This document shows positions 52,391 to 61,049 of a stretch of DNA of 64,000 bases, one piece after another. Position numbers and translations under genes: made by a program. Within the stretch, counting starts at the first letter, position 1, and each line of letters opens with the position of its first letter. Origin of the DNA: Geodermatophilus africanus (lineage in GTDB: Bacteria; Actinomycetota; Actinomycetes; Mycobacteriales; Geodermatophilaceae); assembly GCF_900107105.1 (NCBI RefSeq), contig NZ_FNOT01000004.1, positions 124,001-188,000 on the forward strand, written 5' to 3'. Under the pieces are notes generated by a model. That model had not been told where the DNA came from, searched no databases, and saw nothing but the letters and a program-made list of their open reading frames with translations.

Positions 52391-54619
52391 CTAAGCATTT
52401 TCCTGCCCGCAAGCAGCCAAGGTCTGCAACAAGAACTTCGCGCTCGCTACCTGTCGATCGTATGGTCCACCGGATGACGAAAGAACATCGAGCGCACGGC
52501 GAGCCAGTGTCGCGGCCTGCCTTGCATCGCCTAGCTCTCGGTGAAGTTGGGCCAGGATGGTTAAATCGTTGACGATCCAGACATGATCAGCGCCGTAAGT
52601 CCTCTCGTCCAACGTGAGAGCCCGCTCAGCCATCGATAGCGCCTCTGTCGTGTGTCCTAGGTCGTGGTGGATTCCCGCTAGAATGGTCAAGTCGATGCCT
52701 ACGTACGGGTGATCCCGCCCGTAGGTTGCCTCATGGATAAACAATGAGCGCTCGGCAGTCTCGAGTGCCTCACGTGGATTTCCGGACTCTCGCAAGATAC
52801 GGGCAAGAATATTCAGGTCGTTGCCCACCCATGGGTGCTCAGGTCCGCACATTGCTTCGTGGATGATTGAGGCTCGATAGGCAAGCCAGAGTGCCGAAAT
52901 ATGGTTGCCCATGGTCAAATGGATCTGCGAGAGGGTGATAAGGTCGTTTGCCACCCATGGATGGTTGATACCATGCGCCGCTATATGGATAGTGAGAGCC
53001 CGGGTTGCTAAAGGCAGCGCGCCTACAGCGTCCCCGAGATCGCGGACAATCCGGGCAAGAGTATTCAAGTCATCGCCTACGGACGGGTGGTCAAGCCCGC
53101 ACTGCGCCTGATGAATGGCCACCGCACGCTCCGCCAAGGGGAGCGCGGCGGTGAGGTTGCCCAGCTGGCGGAAGTACCTGGCCGCCAGTTGCAGCAATTG
53201 TCCAACGTCTGCCGCCGTTTCGGCGGAAGGTCCGGTCTGGGTAACAGTTAGCACATGAGGAAGTAGTTGAGCCCAAAGCGTCCCTACTTCAGGGTCAGAC
53301 TCAATATCCTGGGGAAGGTGAGCGGTGAGTAGTCTCAGGGCCAACTGCTCATTCTGATTTCTGACGTGCAAGGGCATGGCGGCCCGTACGGCTGACTGGG
53401 TCAGGCGGTGCTCTACAATCTGGCTCCCCTCTCGACGGATCAAGCTGAGGTCCGCGAGCCTTCCGACCGCATTAACCCACAGGATTGGATCAGAGACGGT
53501 CCCCCGAAGGGGCTCCTTTAAGAGTGCGACCCGTCCGATGAAAAGGTCAAGCGGAATCGGTTCGGGTGCTAGCACCGAACATAGCTCCAAGAGTTGAATG
53601 GTCGGTTGTTCATCAATCAGACGGTTCCGAGCCACGGTCCACAGTGTCGACACAACGTGCTGCGCACCGTGAGCTAAACCAAGCTCGAGCATAGCGTCAA
53701 GCTTCGTCGAGATGAGCTCCAAGTAGGCTTCTGGCGGAGTGTTGGAGTAGTCCAGATAGGCGGCGGCCTGGCTGACGGCCAAAGGTAAGTCGCCGAGGAC
53801 ATCGCCTATTCGGTCGGAAGTACGCGCTGTCATATCCGGAATCCGGTCCGTCAACAGCGCAATCGACTCCTGACGACTGAAGACGTCCACGCTCATTGTT
53901 CCCCCACGAGATGCCCAGCCACCACGGCGAGTTGTAACAATCACGTGGCCATTCTCGGCTGCAGAGCCAGTGGGGAGGAAACCAACTACGTCCGCAGGCC
54001 GCTCGGCATTGTCAAAGATGAGAAGCCAGGGCAGCTTTTCGGCGAGCAGTCCGTATACGACGTCGGCGGCCCTTTGAGGTGCAACATCCGGTCGGCCGAG
54101 CTCAGCAGCCAATGTTTGGAACTGTACCGGGATAAGAGCCCCCCGTTCAGCGTCCAGCACACCAACCAGCTTGTACTCGTGCAAATATCGATAAGCGTAC
54201 TCAACTGCTAGTTCAGTCTTCCCGACTCCCGCCATCCCGTGTATAGCCTGCACTGTGTGAGCCCGCGGATCAGTTAAGCGCCTCCGAAGCTGTCCCAATT
54301 CGCGGTTCCGCCCGGTAAAGCGTGGGTTCCGGGCCGGCAACTGAAAGGCCTGGGTCTCTCTCCGCTCGCGTTGGAGTTCCGTCGGCCCTTGATCATGTTG
54401 CTTCGACGCGTCGTCATCTGGCCTACCCGGCCACATGGCGAAGAATGCCAGTGGCAGCAGTGCGAGTAGAGTTATCCACGGATAGCGGCGGACTAAGTCC
54501 AGCGGTCCGGGCCACCTGGTCGCGCTTGAGGCTGCATTGAAAGCGAGGCTGCCGATGAACAGTACGAGAACGCCCACCATCACCGTTGCGGCTACTCTGG
54601 CTCTCTTCCTCGCCATCAT
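52391..54619 (-). CDS. membrane-anchored NB-ARC ATPase with C-terminal TPRs (NLR-like)
   Basis: The 742-residue protein has two N-terminal transmembrane helices (about residues 11-28 and 46-63) and an NB-ARC/STAND ATPase. Walker A is GMAGVGKT (128-135), Walker B LLIFDNAE, and the sensor strand GHVIVTTRRGG is followed by DVLGDLPLAVSQAAAYL. A winged-helix-like part precedes at least five 42-residue TPRs at the C-terminus; each carries the signature of LNTLARIxxDLGDxxxALPLA-type repeats. Several bacterial STAND proteins of this build are phage sensors. The start is placed at an ATG (54619) near the first helix. GC content is low for the window. Confidence 0.85.
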   Translation of the reverse strand: MMARKRARVAATVMVGVLVLFIGSLAFNAASSATRWPGPLDLVRRYPWITLLALLPLAFFAMWPGRPDDDASKQHDQGPTELQRERRETQAFQLPARNPRFTGRNRELGQLRRRLTDPRAHTVQAIHGMAGVGKTELAVEYAYRYLHEYKLVGVLDAERGALIPVQFQTLAAELGRPDVAPQRAADVVYGLLAEKLPWLLIFDNAERPADVVGFLPTGSAAENGHVIVTTRRGGWASRGGTMSVDVFSRQESIALLTDRIPDMTARTSDRIGDVLGDLPLAVSQAAAYLDYSNTPPEAYLELISTKLDAMLELGLAHGAQHVVSTLWTVARNRLIDEQPTIQLLELCSVLAPEPIPLDLFIGRVALLKEPLRGTVSDPILWVNAVGRLADLSLIRREGSQIVEHRLTQSAVRAAMPLHVRNQNEQLALRLLTAHLPQDIESDPEVGTLWAQLLPHVLTVTQTGPSAETAADVGQLLQLAARYFRQLGNLTAALPLAERAVAIHQAQCGLDHPSVGDDLNTLARIVRDLGDAVGALPLATRALTIHIAAHGINHPWVANDLITLSQIHLTMGNHISALWLAYRASIIHEAMCGPEHPWVGNDLNILARILRESGNPREALETAERSLFIHEATYGRDHPYVGIDLTILAGIHHDLGHTTEALSMAERALTLDERTYGADHVWIVNDLTILAQLHRELGDARQAATLARRALDVLSSSGGPYDRQVASAKFLLQTLAACGQENA

Positions 54620-54773
54620 GCTCCGACGGTTAGGCGGCCAAGTTCGCTGTGACTGAGCTAGGCTATCATGTCTGCTGGTCTCGATTGGTCCTTTGCTTAT
54701 CCGGCCGCCACCACGGCTGACGCCCTTAGCAGTCTTGACTGCCGCTGGCACGGCGATACGTCTGGGGGCTGAC

Positions 54774-55946
54774 ATGCGGGTGCTGATAACGACACTTCCG
54801 GCTGTCGGGCACTTTCATCCGTTGGTTCCGATTGCCCGAGCCCTCGTCCTAGCGGGGCACGAGGTGCTTGTCGCGGCATCCGCGAGTTTTCAGTCGTACA
54901 TTAGCGCGGCCGGTCTAGTGGGGATAAGTGCGGGTCCAGATTGGCTAGCGTCGGAGCCGTTAGTGCGAAGAACCTTCCCGGAAATCGGAGCTTCGGTCGA
55001 TGCCGCAGCCCAGCGCTACGTCATGAGCCACATCTTCTGCGGCGTCCATGCGCGGGCGATGATGAAGGACATCCTAGACATGGCCGAGAACTGGTTGCCT
55101 GACATCATCATGCGTGAGGTGTGGGAGTTCGGCGGGCTCCTTGCTGCCCGGGTGTTGAAAATCCCCTGCGTGCTCCATGGCATTGGGCAGTGGCGCAATA
55201 ATGAAGATATCTATGACATTGGAGGAGGAGAGCTGGAAGATTTATGCGACGCGGTGCATCTGCGAAGGCAGAATCTATCATTGGGCGACAGGGACTTGTA
55301 CATTGATCCGTGTCCTCCATCGCTTCAACTGCCGACGCGCCGCCCGTATCCCACGTTGTCGCACGGGATACGTCCGATTGCCCCCGACGAAGTCTCTCCT
55401 GGGGCGACTGTGCCTGTGTGGAGGTGGGGAGCAAGCGAGCGGCCGGTGGTTTACGTCAGTCTAGGTACTGTGATGAACCATCGTGCTGGCATACTGGAGA
55501 CGATTGTCGCGGGTCTGCATTCAGTGGTGGCAGACGTTGCAGTTAGTGTTGGCCCGGGGCGCAGTCCGGACGAATTGGGGACGCAACCGCCCCACGTCCA
55601 TGTTGATTCGTATGTGCCATTTTCACACCTGGCGGAAAAGGCGGCCTTGGTAATTTGCCACGGCGGTTGGAGCACGGTGATAGGCGCTCTGGCAAAAGGA
55701 GTGCCGGTTGTGTGTGTGCCTATGGCGGCAGACAACTTTTCCAACGCGCGGTCATGCGAGGCGACCGGGGTAGGCTTGACGGTCCGCCCCGAGGAACTGA
55801 CCTCGCAGGCCATACGTTCGGCGGCCGAGGAGGTTTTAGGCGAGGAGAACTTTCGAAGGGCGGCTCGACGCATTCGGGCTGAGATCGCTGGCATGCCCAT
55901 GCCCTGGCAGGCAGCTGCTGCTGTCGGGGCCCTGAAAGGGCTTTAG
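54774..55946 (+). CDS. macrolide-type GT-B glycosyltransferase (GT1, UGT/MGT-like)
   Basis: The 390-residue enzyme would transfer a sugar from a nucleotide donor to a small acceptor. The N-terminal domain is typical (MRVLITTLPAVGHFHPLVPIARALVLAGHEVLVAAS). The donor-binding motif is AALVICHGGWSTVIGALAKGVPVVCVPMAADNFSNARSCEATGVG, with HGGWST in place of the plant PSPG box. This group glycosylates macrolides, glycopeptides or polyketides. It is divergent from the NB-ARC gene, the promoters sharing about 155 bp, and has low GC content. No biosynthetic cluster is nearby, so a modification or resistance-type role is more likely than biosynthesis. Confidence 0.9.
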   Translation: MRVLITTLPAVGHFHPLVPIARALVLAGHEVLVAASASFQSYISAAGLVGISAGPDWLASEPLVRRTFPEIGASVDAAAQRYVMSHIFCGVHARAMMKDILDMAENWLPDIIMREVWEFGGLLAARVLKIPCVLHGIGQWRNNEDIYDIGGGELEDLCDAVHLRRQNLSLGDRDLYIDPCPPSLQLPTRRPYPTLSHGIRPIAPDEVSPGATVPVWRWGASERPVVYVSLGTVMNHRAGILETIVAGLHSVVADVAVSVGPGRSPDELGTQPPHVHVDSYVPFSHLAEKAALVICHGGWSTVIGALAKGVPVVCVPMAADNFSNARSCEATGVGLTVRPEELTSQAIRSAAEEVLGEENFRRAARRIRAEIAGMPMPWQAAAAVGALKGL

Positions 55947-56491
55947 CGGATGTCCGGGGTGGCCGTGAGCTTGGGCGTCGGAGACGCCGCATATGGTGCC
56001 GACGACGCCGTACTCCAACCCATGGACAGAACCGAGGGTGGGCGTGCGACGTCTGGCTTTAACTCATGGCAGCTCGCCAATATCGCCTTGCAGATTGCAG
56101 CGCTCAGGCAGTCGCAGTGCGAGAGGCCGGCCAGCAGAGTGGCGACGCCGACCGCTGCCCCTTAGGCCGCCCTCAGGGGCACGGGTCGACCGACGCGGGC
56201 GAGGCGCTCCCCTACGCTATCCGGCGAGGGTGCGTGCCTCGGCGAAGCCTCGTCGTGGTGCCACCATGGTGGGCGGAGCGCTGATGACTACCGCCTGGGG
56301 GACGCGGTCCACTGCCCCGACGGACCCCCATGGCGGCGCACTTGTAGCCTTCCTCTACTTCTTCCCTTATGGTCTTGTACCCGTCCCTGCCGGGGGCACG
56401 TGTGGTCGGCCGGGGCTTCACGTGTGGTCGGTCGGGGCTGCGCGAGGGACGAATCCCTGCCTAGTGAACTTGCGGCGTCCAAAACCTGGCA
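55947..56491. other. no gene recognised; short duplication
   Basis: A 71-codon frame starts at 55950, 3 bp after the glycosyltransferase stop, and could be translated with it, but its sequence shows no family. A second open frame at 56066-56284 likewise has no recognisable content. A 21-bp direct duplication (CACGTGTGGTCGGYCGGGGC) lies at about 56397-56439. Nothing else is supported. Confidence 0.4.
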
Positions 56492-58771
56492 TTAGAACCC
56501 GGAAGACTCGGTCGACATCACAAGCGAGGAGCCGTTCCTCAAGGGGTCCGGTCGGTCTTCCTGCAGTTGCACCCGGTATTGCTTCCAGAAGTCGCCTTTG
56601 AGGCGATTCGTTGCATCCGCAATAGCGGCGGCGCGCCGAGCGTCTTCAAAGCTTGCCGCCTCTTTGACCTTGCTGAGGATGCCATGGTACGTGCTCTCTT
56701 TCATTCTTCGCGATAGGCGGATTCCTAGGAGGCTCGGGAAGACGTGCCCCAGAGTCTGCCGCGCCTCGAAGCTGTTAGGGGCCAATGTTAGGAAATTGAG
56801 AAGGAAGTCAGGTCGCATCATGTATCGAGCGCCACGATGCGAGCGAACAAGTTCCTTGGTGTGCCGCAGGATGGTGGACTCGCTGGTGAGCCACCATGTC
56901 TCGTAACCGAACTCCGAGACGCTGCTGTCTTCCCGCCGCTGCCGCCTTCGCGCATATACAGCCAACGCCATTAATGCGTCATTTCGCGCCAGTCTCTCGG
57001 TGGCTTTGCTTTCGGCCAGATTGGTCGTCAACTCGTTGAGCTGATTGTGATTGACGATCGTCTCCAGGTCATCGTCGGACTCGTGCTCCAAGCCAAATGT
57101 CACCTGCAGGTATCGCCGCAGGTTGTCCACAGCCGACGATCGATGGAGATCCTCGAAGCGGCAGAATTGTGAAACAAAGGCCGGCCAAGACGTCGGCCTC
57201 ATGATTCCCAGGTTTGGATTGAGCTTGGCATAGAAGTAGGCTCGGATCATGATCTTGTCGGCATTCCGAGCCGTGTGGTCATCGACGTGAGCTTCGATCG
57301 ACTCAAACCAGTTGCGAAATTCATGATCCGCGGCCCTGAGGTTTCCGAGCACTTCCTCCAAGACCGCGTCACTCAAGACCAGTCGTGCTCCGAGCCGACT
57401 TGCCATGAGCAACGTGCGTCGGGTCATCTGGTCGGGCTCGGGAACGTATCTTTCACTCAGAGCCCGGACGAGTAGATCGGTTCCAACGTACAAGTTGAGG
57501 TGGCCAGTAACGTCTTGAAAGAATTCGATAAGCTTGGGCTCGGTGTTGAGCGTAAACAGCAAAGTATAGGTTCTCGAGAGCTTCCCGAGGTATGCGCGCT
57601 CGATCTCGGCGGATTCGTAGAACACGCTGCGGATCGCCTGGAACACGACCTCACCCACAGCGAGGCCTTTCTGTCCGGTTAGGTTACGCTCCGTAAGTGT
57701 GGTTCTGATGCTGTCGGTCACCGTGGCAAGGTCACCCTGGGCTTCGTCGAGCAGAAAGCTTGAGAACTCCAAGCCTTCCTGCTCGAATGTGCGCTGAAGA
57801 CTTCGCAGTGCCACTTCGGCGGCTACGCGGTTTTCCACTTCACTAAGGCTGGGGTGAGAGTGTGCAGCGATCCTGCTGTAGAGACTGTTGAGCACGTCCA
57901 GGCGCAAACTTTCGTCTGCTCTATTCTCGTCCTCGATGCGCCGCCTTGTCTCGTACGGTAGGACGTACAGGTCATCCTTCTTGTGCCATCTAACCTGTCG
58001 ACCGTCGGGGTGGTTTCTGCTCGCGAGCAGCTGGAGTCGGCGCTCGAGTCGCGGCTCTACAACTTGACGAGTGGCGGGAATTTCTCTGCTAATTCGCTCC
58101 AAGATGTCACTTTGGGACATGAAGAGGCCTGCGTCTGGGTCCGTTCCTTCGAGCGCCCAAAGAATCAGGCTGTCCGTAACTGCGTCCACTAGACTGGTAT
58201 CGCCGCGGCGACGTGCTAACTCCTGCTCCAGGAAGACGTACACCGCCGGAGAAGAGACGTGCCGCGATGGGCCGATGATCGACGACGCGCCAACTGACTT
58301 CAGGAAATCGGTCGCGGATTGCAGGTAGTGCCGATAGGCCGCCCGTGTTGCTGAGCCATCGTTGATGTGGCTAATAGCATAGGCGGCGTCTCTGATGCGA
58401 ATAGTTACATCCAGCTCTCGACTGAGTTCGCGCTCCTCGGCATCGATGTACTTGACGGTTCGAGACGTTAAGTAGGTCAGTTCCCGTGGGTCTCGACCAA
58501 ACTCGCGCAGTCGCTTGACGGTCCGCCGGAGCTTAGAGCGATAGTCGGCTTCGATGCTGGCTTGGAAGAATATGGTCGGTCGGCCCTCTTCTTGCTTGAC
58601 CGGATCTCCGTCGAAAGCATCAGCGCCGCCATCCTTATTGCCTCCGAGTGGGACAAATCTGACCCCCACAAGGCTCGCGTAAAAGCTGTTCGCGAAGCCC
58701 TCGAACTGCCAGCCCGTAACCCGGTCGAGGGCGATTTTCACCAGGTCCGGGTGGATGGGCTCGTCCGCCAC
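56492..58771 (-). CDS. large protein with PD-(D/E)XK-like N-terminus and PIN-like segment (candidate defence nuclease)
   Basis: The 759-residue protein has GWQFEGFANSFYASLVGVRFVPLGGNKDGGADAFDGD at residues 20-56, followed by PTIFFQAS (65-72). This is the Mrr/restriction-endonuclease-like order Glu, GxxDGGAD, then QxK, but with Ser72 in place of the Lys. At about 426-475 the text LNLYVGTDLLVRALSE, then RRTLLMASRLGARLVLSDAVLEEVL, follows PIN-nuclease spacing with D432, D468 and E472/E473. The rest is helical with no family I know. GTG 58771 has AAGGAG 7 nt upstream. It is isolated, low in GC and at the cargo end of the element, which suggests a self-contained defence gene. Confidence 0.65.
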   Translation of the reverse strand: MADEPIHPDLVKIALDRVTGWQFEGFANSFYASLVGVRFVPLGGNKDGGADAFDGDPVKQEEGRPTIFFQASIEADYRSKLRRTVKRLREFGRDPRELTYLTSRTVKYIDAEERELSRELDVTIRIRDAAYAISHINDGSATRAAYRHYLQSATDFLKSVGASSIIGPSRHVSSPAVYVFLEQELARRRGDTSLVDAVTDSLILWALEGTDPDAGLFMSQSDILERISREIPATRQVVEPRLERRLQLLASRNHPDGRQVRWHKKDDLYVLPYETRRRIEDENRADESLRLDVLNSLYSRIAAHSHPSLSEVENRVAAEVALRSLQRTFEQEGLEFSSFLLDEAQGDLATVTDSIRTTLTERNLTGQKGLAVGEVVFQAIRSVFYESAEIERAYLGKLSRTYTLLFTLNTEPKLIEFFQDVTGHLNLYVGTDLLVRALSERYVPEPDQMTRRTLLMASRLGARLVLSDAVLEEVLGNLRAADHEFRNWFESIEAHVDDHTARNADKIMIRAYFYAKLNPNLGIMRPTSWPAFVSQFCRFEDLHRSSAVDNLRRYLQVTFGLEHESDDDLETIVNHNQLNELTTNLAESKATERLARNDALMALAVYARRRQRREDSSVSEFGYETWWLTSESTILRHTKELVRSHRGARYMMRPDFLLNFLTLAPNSFEARQTLGHVFPSLLGIRLSRRMKESTYHGILSKVKEAASFEDARRAAAIADATNRLKGDFWKQYRVQLQEDRPDPLRNGSSLVMSTESSGF

Positions 58772-59318
58772 GCGAGATCTCCTTCAGGGCTCGAGGATGT
58801 GTCTGCTGCTTCGCGTTCAGCAGTGCAGCGCCGCCCCACCTTAGCCGCGTTCGCAGGGTGGACTTGCTGTTGCGTCGGAGGCGGCGGGACGTGTCGTGTG
58901 CGGAGTTGATAGACGCCAGGGATGGCCAAGAGGTGGCTTCTGCGAAGCCCCGGCTGCCGGGCGCGGGTCCGCCCGGCGCTCCTTGGATCGGAGACGGCGG
59001 CAGGCGGCCAAAGCCCAACAAGAAGGAGGTGAACCGGGGGTCGGCGAGCATCTGTGGGGTTCGGTACCGCGCCCGCCCGGACCGTCCGCGGCTTCCGGGA
59101 GGAAGTATTGCGTCGGCTCCGCGACCGTTGGGTCTATCTACGTGGCGGCACGGCGGAACCCCTGCGCGACACGAGCGCAGGGTCTGCGCGCACTCGTACC
59201 GGGCGAAGGCCGTCCGGCCGGTGTTGCCCTCCCCCGCGGGTCTACTAAGGGGGTGTGAATCGCAGGCACCCCATCCCCTAGAAACCTTGAGCCGGGCGGT
59301 ACGAAAGGAGCCACAGCC
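58772..59318. other. no gene recognised
   Basis: Open frames on both strands are basic and low-complexity and overlap each other; none has a ribosome site plus a domain. The GC content rises again here to the chromosomal level. Confidence 0.45.
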
Positions 59319-59441
59319 GTGTTCATCAACCCCGGGTCCCCCGTATGGCCGGCTGGGCGCACTGCGGCGCAACCGCGGAATGGGCACCGGAGGCGAGCCC
59401 CCGACCAAAGGCAGTCTCCGCCAGGGGCGATCGAGTCATAG
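59319..59441 (+). CDS. possible 40-residue peptide
   Basis: A good ribosome site (AAAGGAG at 59304-59310) lies 8 nt before a GTG that opens VFINPGSPVWPAGRTAAQP and ends with TAG at 59441. The peptide is basic and shows no family. The ribosome site is the only support, so this may be a relic of a longer gene start. Confidence 0.25.
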   Translation: MFINPGSPVWPAGRTAAQPRNGHRRRAPDQRQSPPGAIES

Positions 59442-59575
59442 GGTCTCGCCATGTCAGCGATGCGGCCGGTCATCGCAACCGTCGCCTGGATGGGTCCTAG
59501 GCATGCCGCCCTCAGCTGGTCATGGCACCAGCAGGCCGAGTACCAGCCGAGCTTCCGCCGCCCGAGGCGAGAAGC

Positions 59576-59791
59576 ATGAGCGGGGCAGCCGGCTGGTGGC
59601 TCGTGGTCGGCGTCCTCGTTGCCTACGCGGGCGCCTGCTGGGGGCTGCTCGTCTGGCAGCGACGAGCGATCCGCAGAACCTTCCAGCGGCTTGACGACAG
59701 CATCGACAGGCTTACAGCCCATCTCGACGTGCTTATGACCCGGCTCGACGGACCCAGCGCGGATGGGCGGGGCTGGACCGAGCGCTCCTGA
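59576..59791 (+). CDS. small single-helix membrane protein
   Basis: The 71-residue protein has one N-terminal transmembrane helix (GWWLVVGVLVAYAGACWGLLVW). An amphipathic helix with coiled-coil character follows (RRTFQRLDDSIDRLTAHLDVLMTRLD). The pattern resembles small membrane proteins of phages and mobile elements, but no function can be named. An upstream ATG at 59522 is in frame; the ATG at 59576 is nearer the helix. Confidence 0.5.
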   Translation: MSGAAGWWLVVGVLVAYAGACWGLLVWQRRAIRRTFQRLDDSIDRLTAHLDVLMTRLDGPSADGRGWTERS

Positions 59792-59892
59792 CCGCACCTC
59801 CAAGACCTCCGCACCCCACATCCCCCAGAGATTTTTGGCGGGCTAGTACACCTCAAGTGCGGACGGCGATTCAGCAACCCGGGGTCGAATCT

Positions 59893-59941
59893 GGGGGCAC
59901 AGCAGGGGCACAGCAGGGGCACGGGGGCACACGCGGGGCAC
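59893..59941. repeat. five GGGGCAC repeats near attR
   Basis: GGGGCAC occurs at 59894-59900, 59905-59911, 59916-59922, 59924-59930 and 59935-59941, mostly with an 11-bp step (one helical turn). The same word ends the att core and recurs near attL. The regular phasing suits integrase or excisionase arm-type binding sites. The first copy is preceded by GGTCGAATCTG, which also resembles the tRNA T-arm. Confidence 0.5.
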
Positions 59942-60050
59942 AAGACTGCGGTAATCGGTAAGTGACGATGAGCAACGGCGCGCACGAACCTCACGCCCAA
60001 CGCCGGCATCGGCCGTCATACGCGCTGGCCCACCCCCCGGCCGTAACCGA

Positions 60051-60093
60051 TTCCTAAACCGTGTGTCGCAGGTTCGAATCCTGCCGGGGGCAC
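60051..60093. repeat. attR (43-bp direct repeat with attL)
   Basis: An exact copy of the tRNA-Arg 3' half (38178-38220). The 5' half of the tRNA is not present here, so this is a junction scar and not a second tRNA gene. Chromosomal sequence resumes directly after it. Confidence 0.95.
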
Positions 60094-60267
60094 TTCGAGG
60101 GCTGCCCCTCGGCGACGTCGACCCCGACCGCGACCGACAGGAGCCCGGCGAGCACGGTCACCCAGCCGGTCCATGCGGCCACGGCGCTGCTGGGAGAGAC
60201 CGACGTCGCAGCAGAGCACCGCTGCGGGCTGACGCACCCACCCCGGCAGCGCGACCGTGCGCCGTCC

Positions 60268-60618
60268 TCAGCCGTGCTCGGCGGGTCGCCGGTGCTCTCC
60301 CCGAGCCGGCGGCGTGGGTCCGGGCGCGACGTCGCCGGTCCAGGTGACCGTGAGCTCGCTGCGCTGACCGAAGCGCTCCAGGTGGCTGCCGAGCACGTGC
60401 TGCACCCGGCCCAGCGTCTCGGCGTCGGACGCCTCCGCAACCAGCGTGAGCACGCCGTCGCCGACCGCGACCCGGCCGGTCCCGCCGGCGATCTCGGCGC
60501 TGGAGGTGTCCCCGTCGGTGGTCCACGTGGTCCGGCGGCCCAGGTGGGACAGCAACTGCTTGGCGTACCGGGCCGGGGCCTCGGTCGGTACGTCGGCCCG
60601 CGAGGTGAGGACGGTCAT
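60268..60618 (-). CDS. DUF2218 family protein
   Basis: The 116-residue protein reads TSRADVPTEAPARYAKQLLSHLGRRTTWTTDGDTSSAEIAGGTGRVAVGDGVLTLVAEASDAETLGRVQHVLGSHLERFGQRSELTVTWTG, the full DUF2218 pattern. In some bacteria this small alpha/beta domain is linked to iron or siderophore genes; here it stands alone. ATG 60618 is the first residue of the domain. Confidence 0.9.
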   Translation of the reverse strand: MTVLTSRADVPTEAPARYAKQLLSHLGRRTTWTTDGDTSSAEIAGGTGRVAVGDGVLTLVAEASDAETLGRVQHVLGSHLERFGQRSELTVTWTGDVAPGPTPPARGEHRRPAEHG

Positions 60619-60800
60619 GAGCACAGCGTGCACCGGGGGGCGGGGTCCGGGGCCGGCCGAGGATCCGCACCCCACCTCATCCCGGTTGCTCCGCTGCGTC
60701 GTGGGTACCGACCGCTGCGTCCCGGGGCAACCGGGGGCCGAACCCACGGCCACCGGTCCCCCATCCGGTCGGCGATGTCCGCGGCCCGGAGGTGTCCGCC

Positions 60801-61007
60801 ATGAGCACCGGCGAGCGCCTCACTTGGGAGACCTGCCCGCGCTGTGGCCGGTGCGCGGCCGTGGGGTGGCGCGACGGCGTCCCCGTCGCGGTCGACTGCC
60901 CCCGCGGCTGCCGACCGGCCCCCGGCGAGTTCGAGCGGCGCACGCCGCGTGCCGCCGCGCGTTCGCGCACCGCCCGCTGGAGCGCCGCTGCGCACACCTG
61001 GACCTGA
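60801..61007 (+). CDS. small zinc-ribbon-like protein
   Basis: The 68-residue protein has CPRCGRC near residue 12 and a later CPRGC, enough for one small zinc site. A basic tail follows. An upstream ATG (60792) adds three residues. It is 42 bp ahead of the acetyltransferase gene on the same strand. No function is assigned. Confidence 0.55.
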   Translation: MSTGERLTWETCPRCGRCAAVGWRDGVPVAVDCPRGCRPAPGEFERRTPRAAARSRTARWSAAAHTWT

Positions 61008-61049
61008 CCTCGGAGCCGCCGCGGCGGGCTGATGTGTACGCTCGTTCCT

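Larger units (their letters stand above)
38178..60093. mobile_element. 21.9-kb integrative element in tRNA-Arg carrying type I-G CRISPR-Cas and defence cargo
   Basis: It is bounded by a 43-bp perfect direct repeat of the tRNA-Arg 3' half. It encodes a tyrosine integrase next to attL, an excisionase-like HTH protein, a RepA/RecA-fold ATPase and a frameshifted SNF2-type helicase. The cargo then follows: a CRISPR-like array with four cas genes, an NB-ARC/TPR protein, a glycosyltransferase and a PD-(D/E)XK/PIN-like protein. No relaxase, FtsK/TraB-like translocase or phage structural genes are seen. It is therefore best described as an integrative mobilisable element, phage satellite or genomic island. 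GC content drops inside, most clearly at 52.4-58.8 kb. Confidence 0.9.

Noticed and set aside
54774..55946. Start of a secondary-metabolite cluster
   Set aside because: The glycosyltransferase stands alone; no polyketide synthase, NRPS or sugar-biosynthesis genes are nearby.
60051..60093. A second tRNA-Arg gene
   Set aside because: Only the 3' half is present; no D-arm or 5' acceptor strand precedes it, so it is the attR scar.
60054..60182. Minus-strand frame with a hydrophobic stretch (GWVTVLAGLLSVAVGVDVAEG) running into attR
   Set aside because: It looks partly coding, but the only start is an internal GTG and the end lies in tRNA sequence, so it is at most the remnant of a chromosomal gene.
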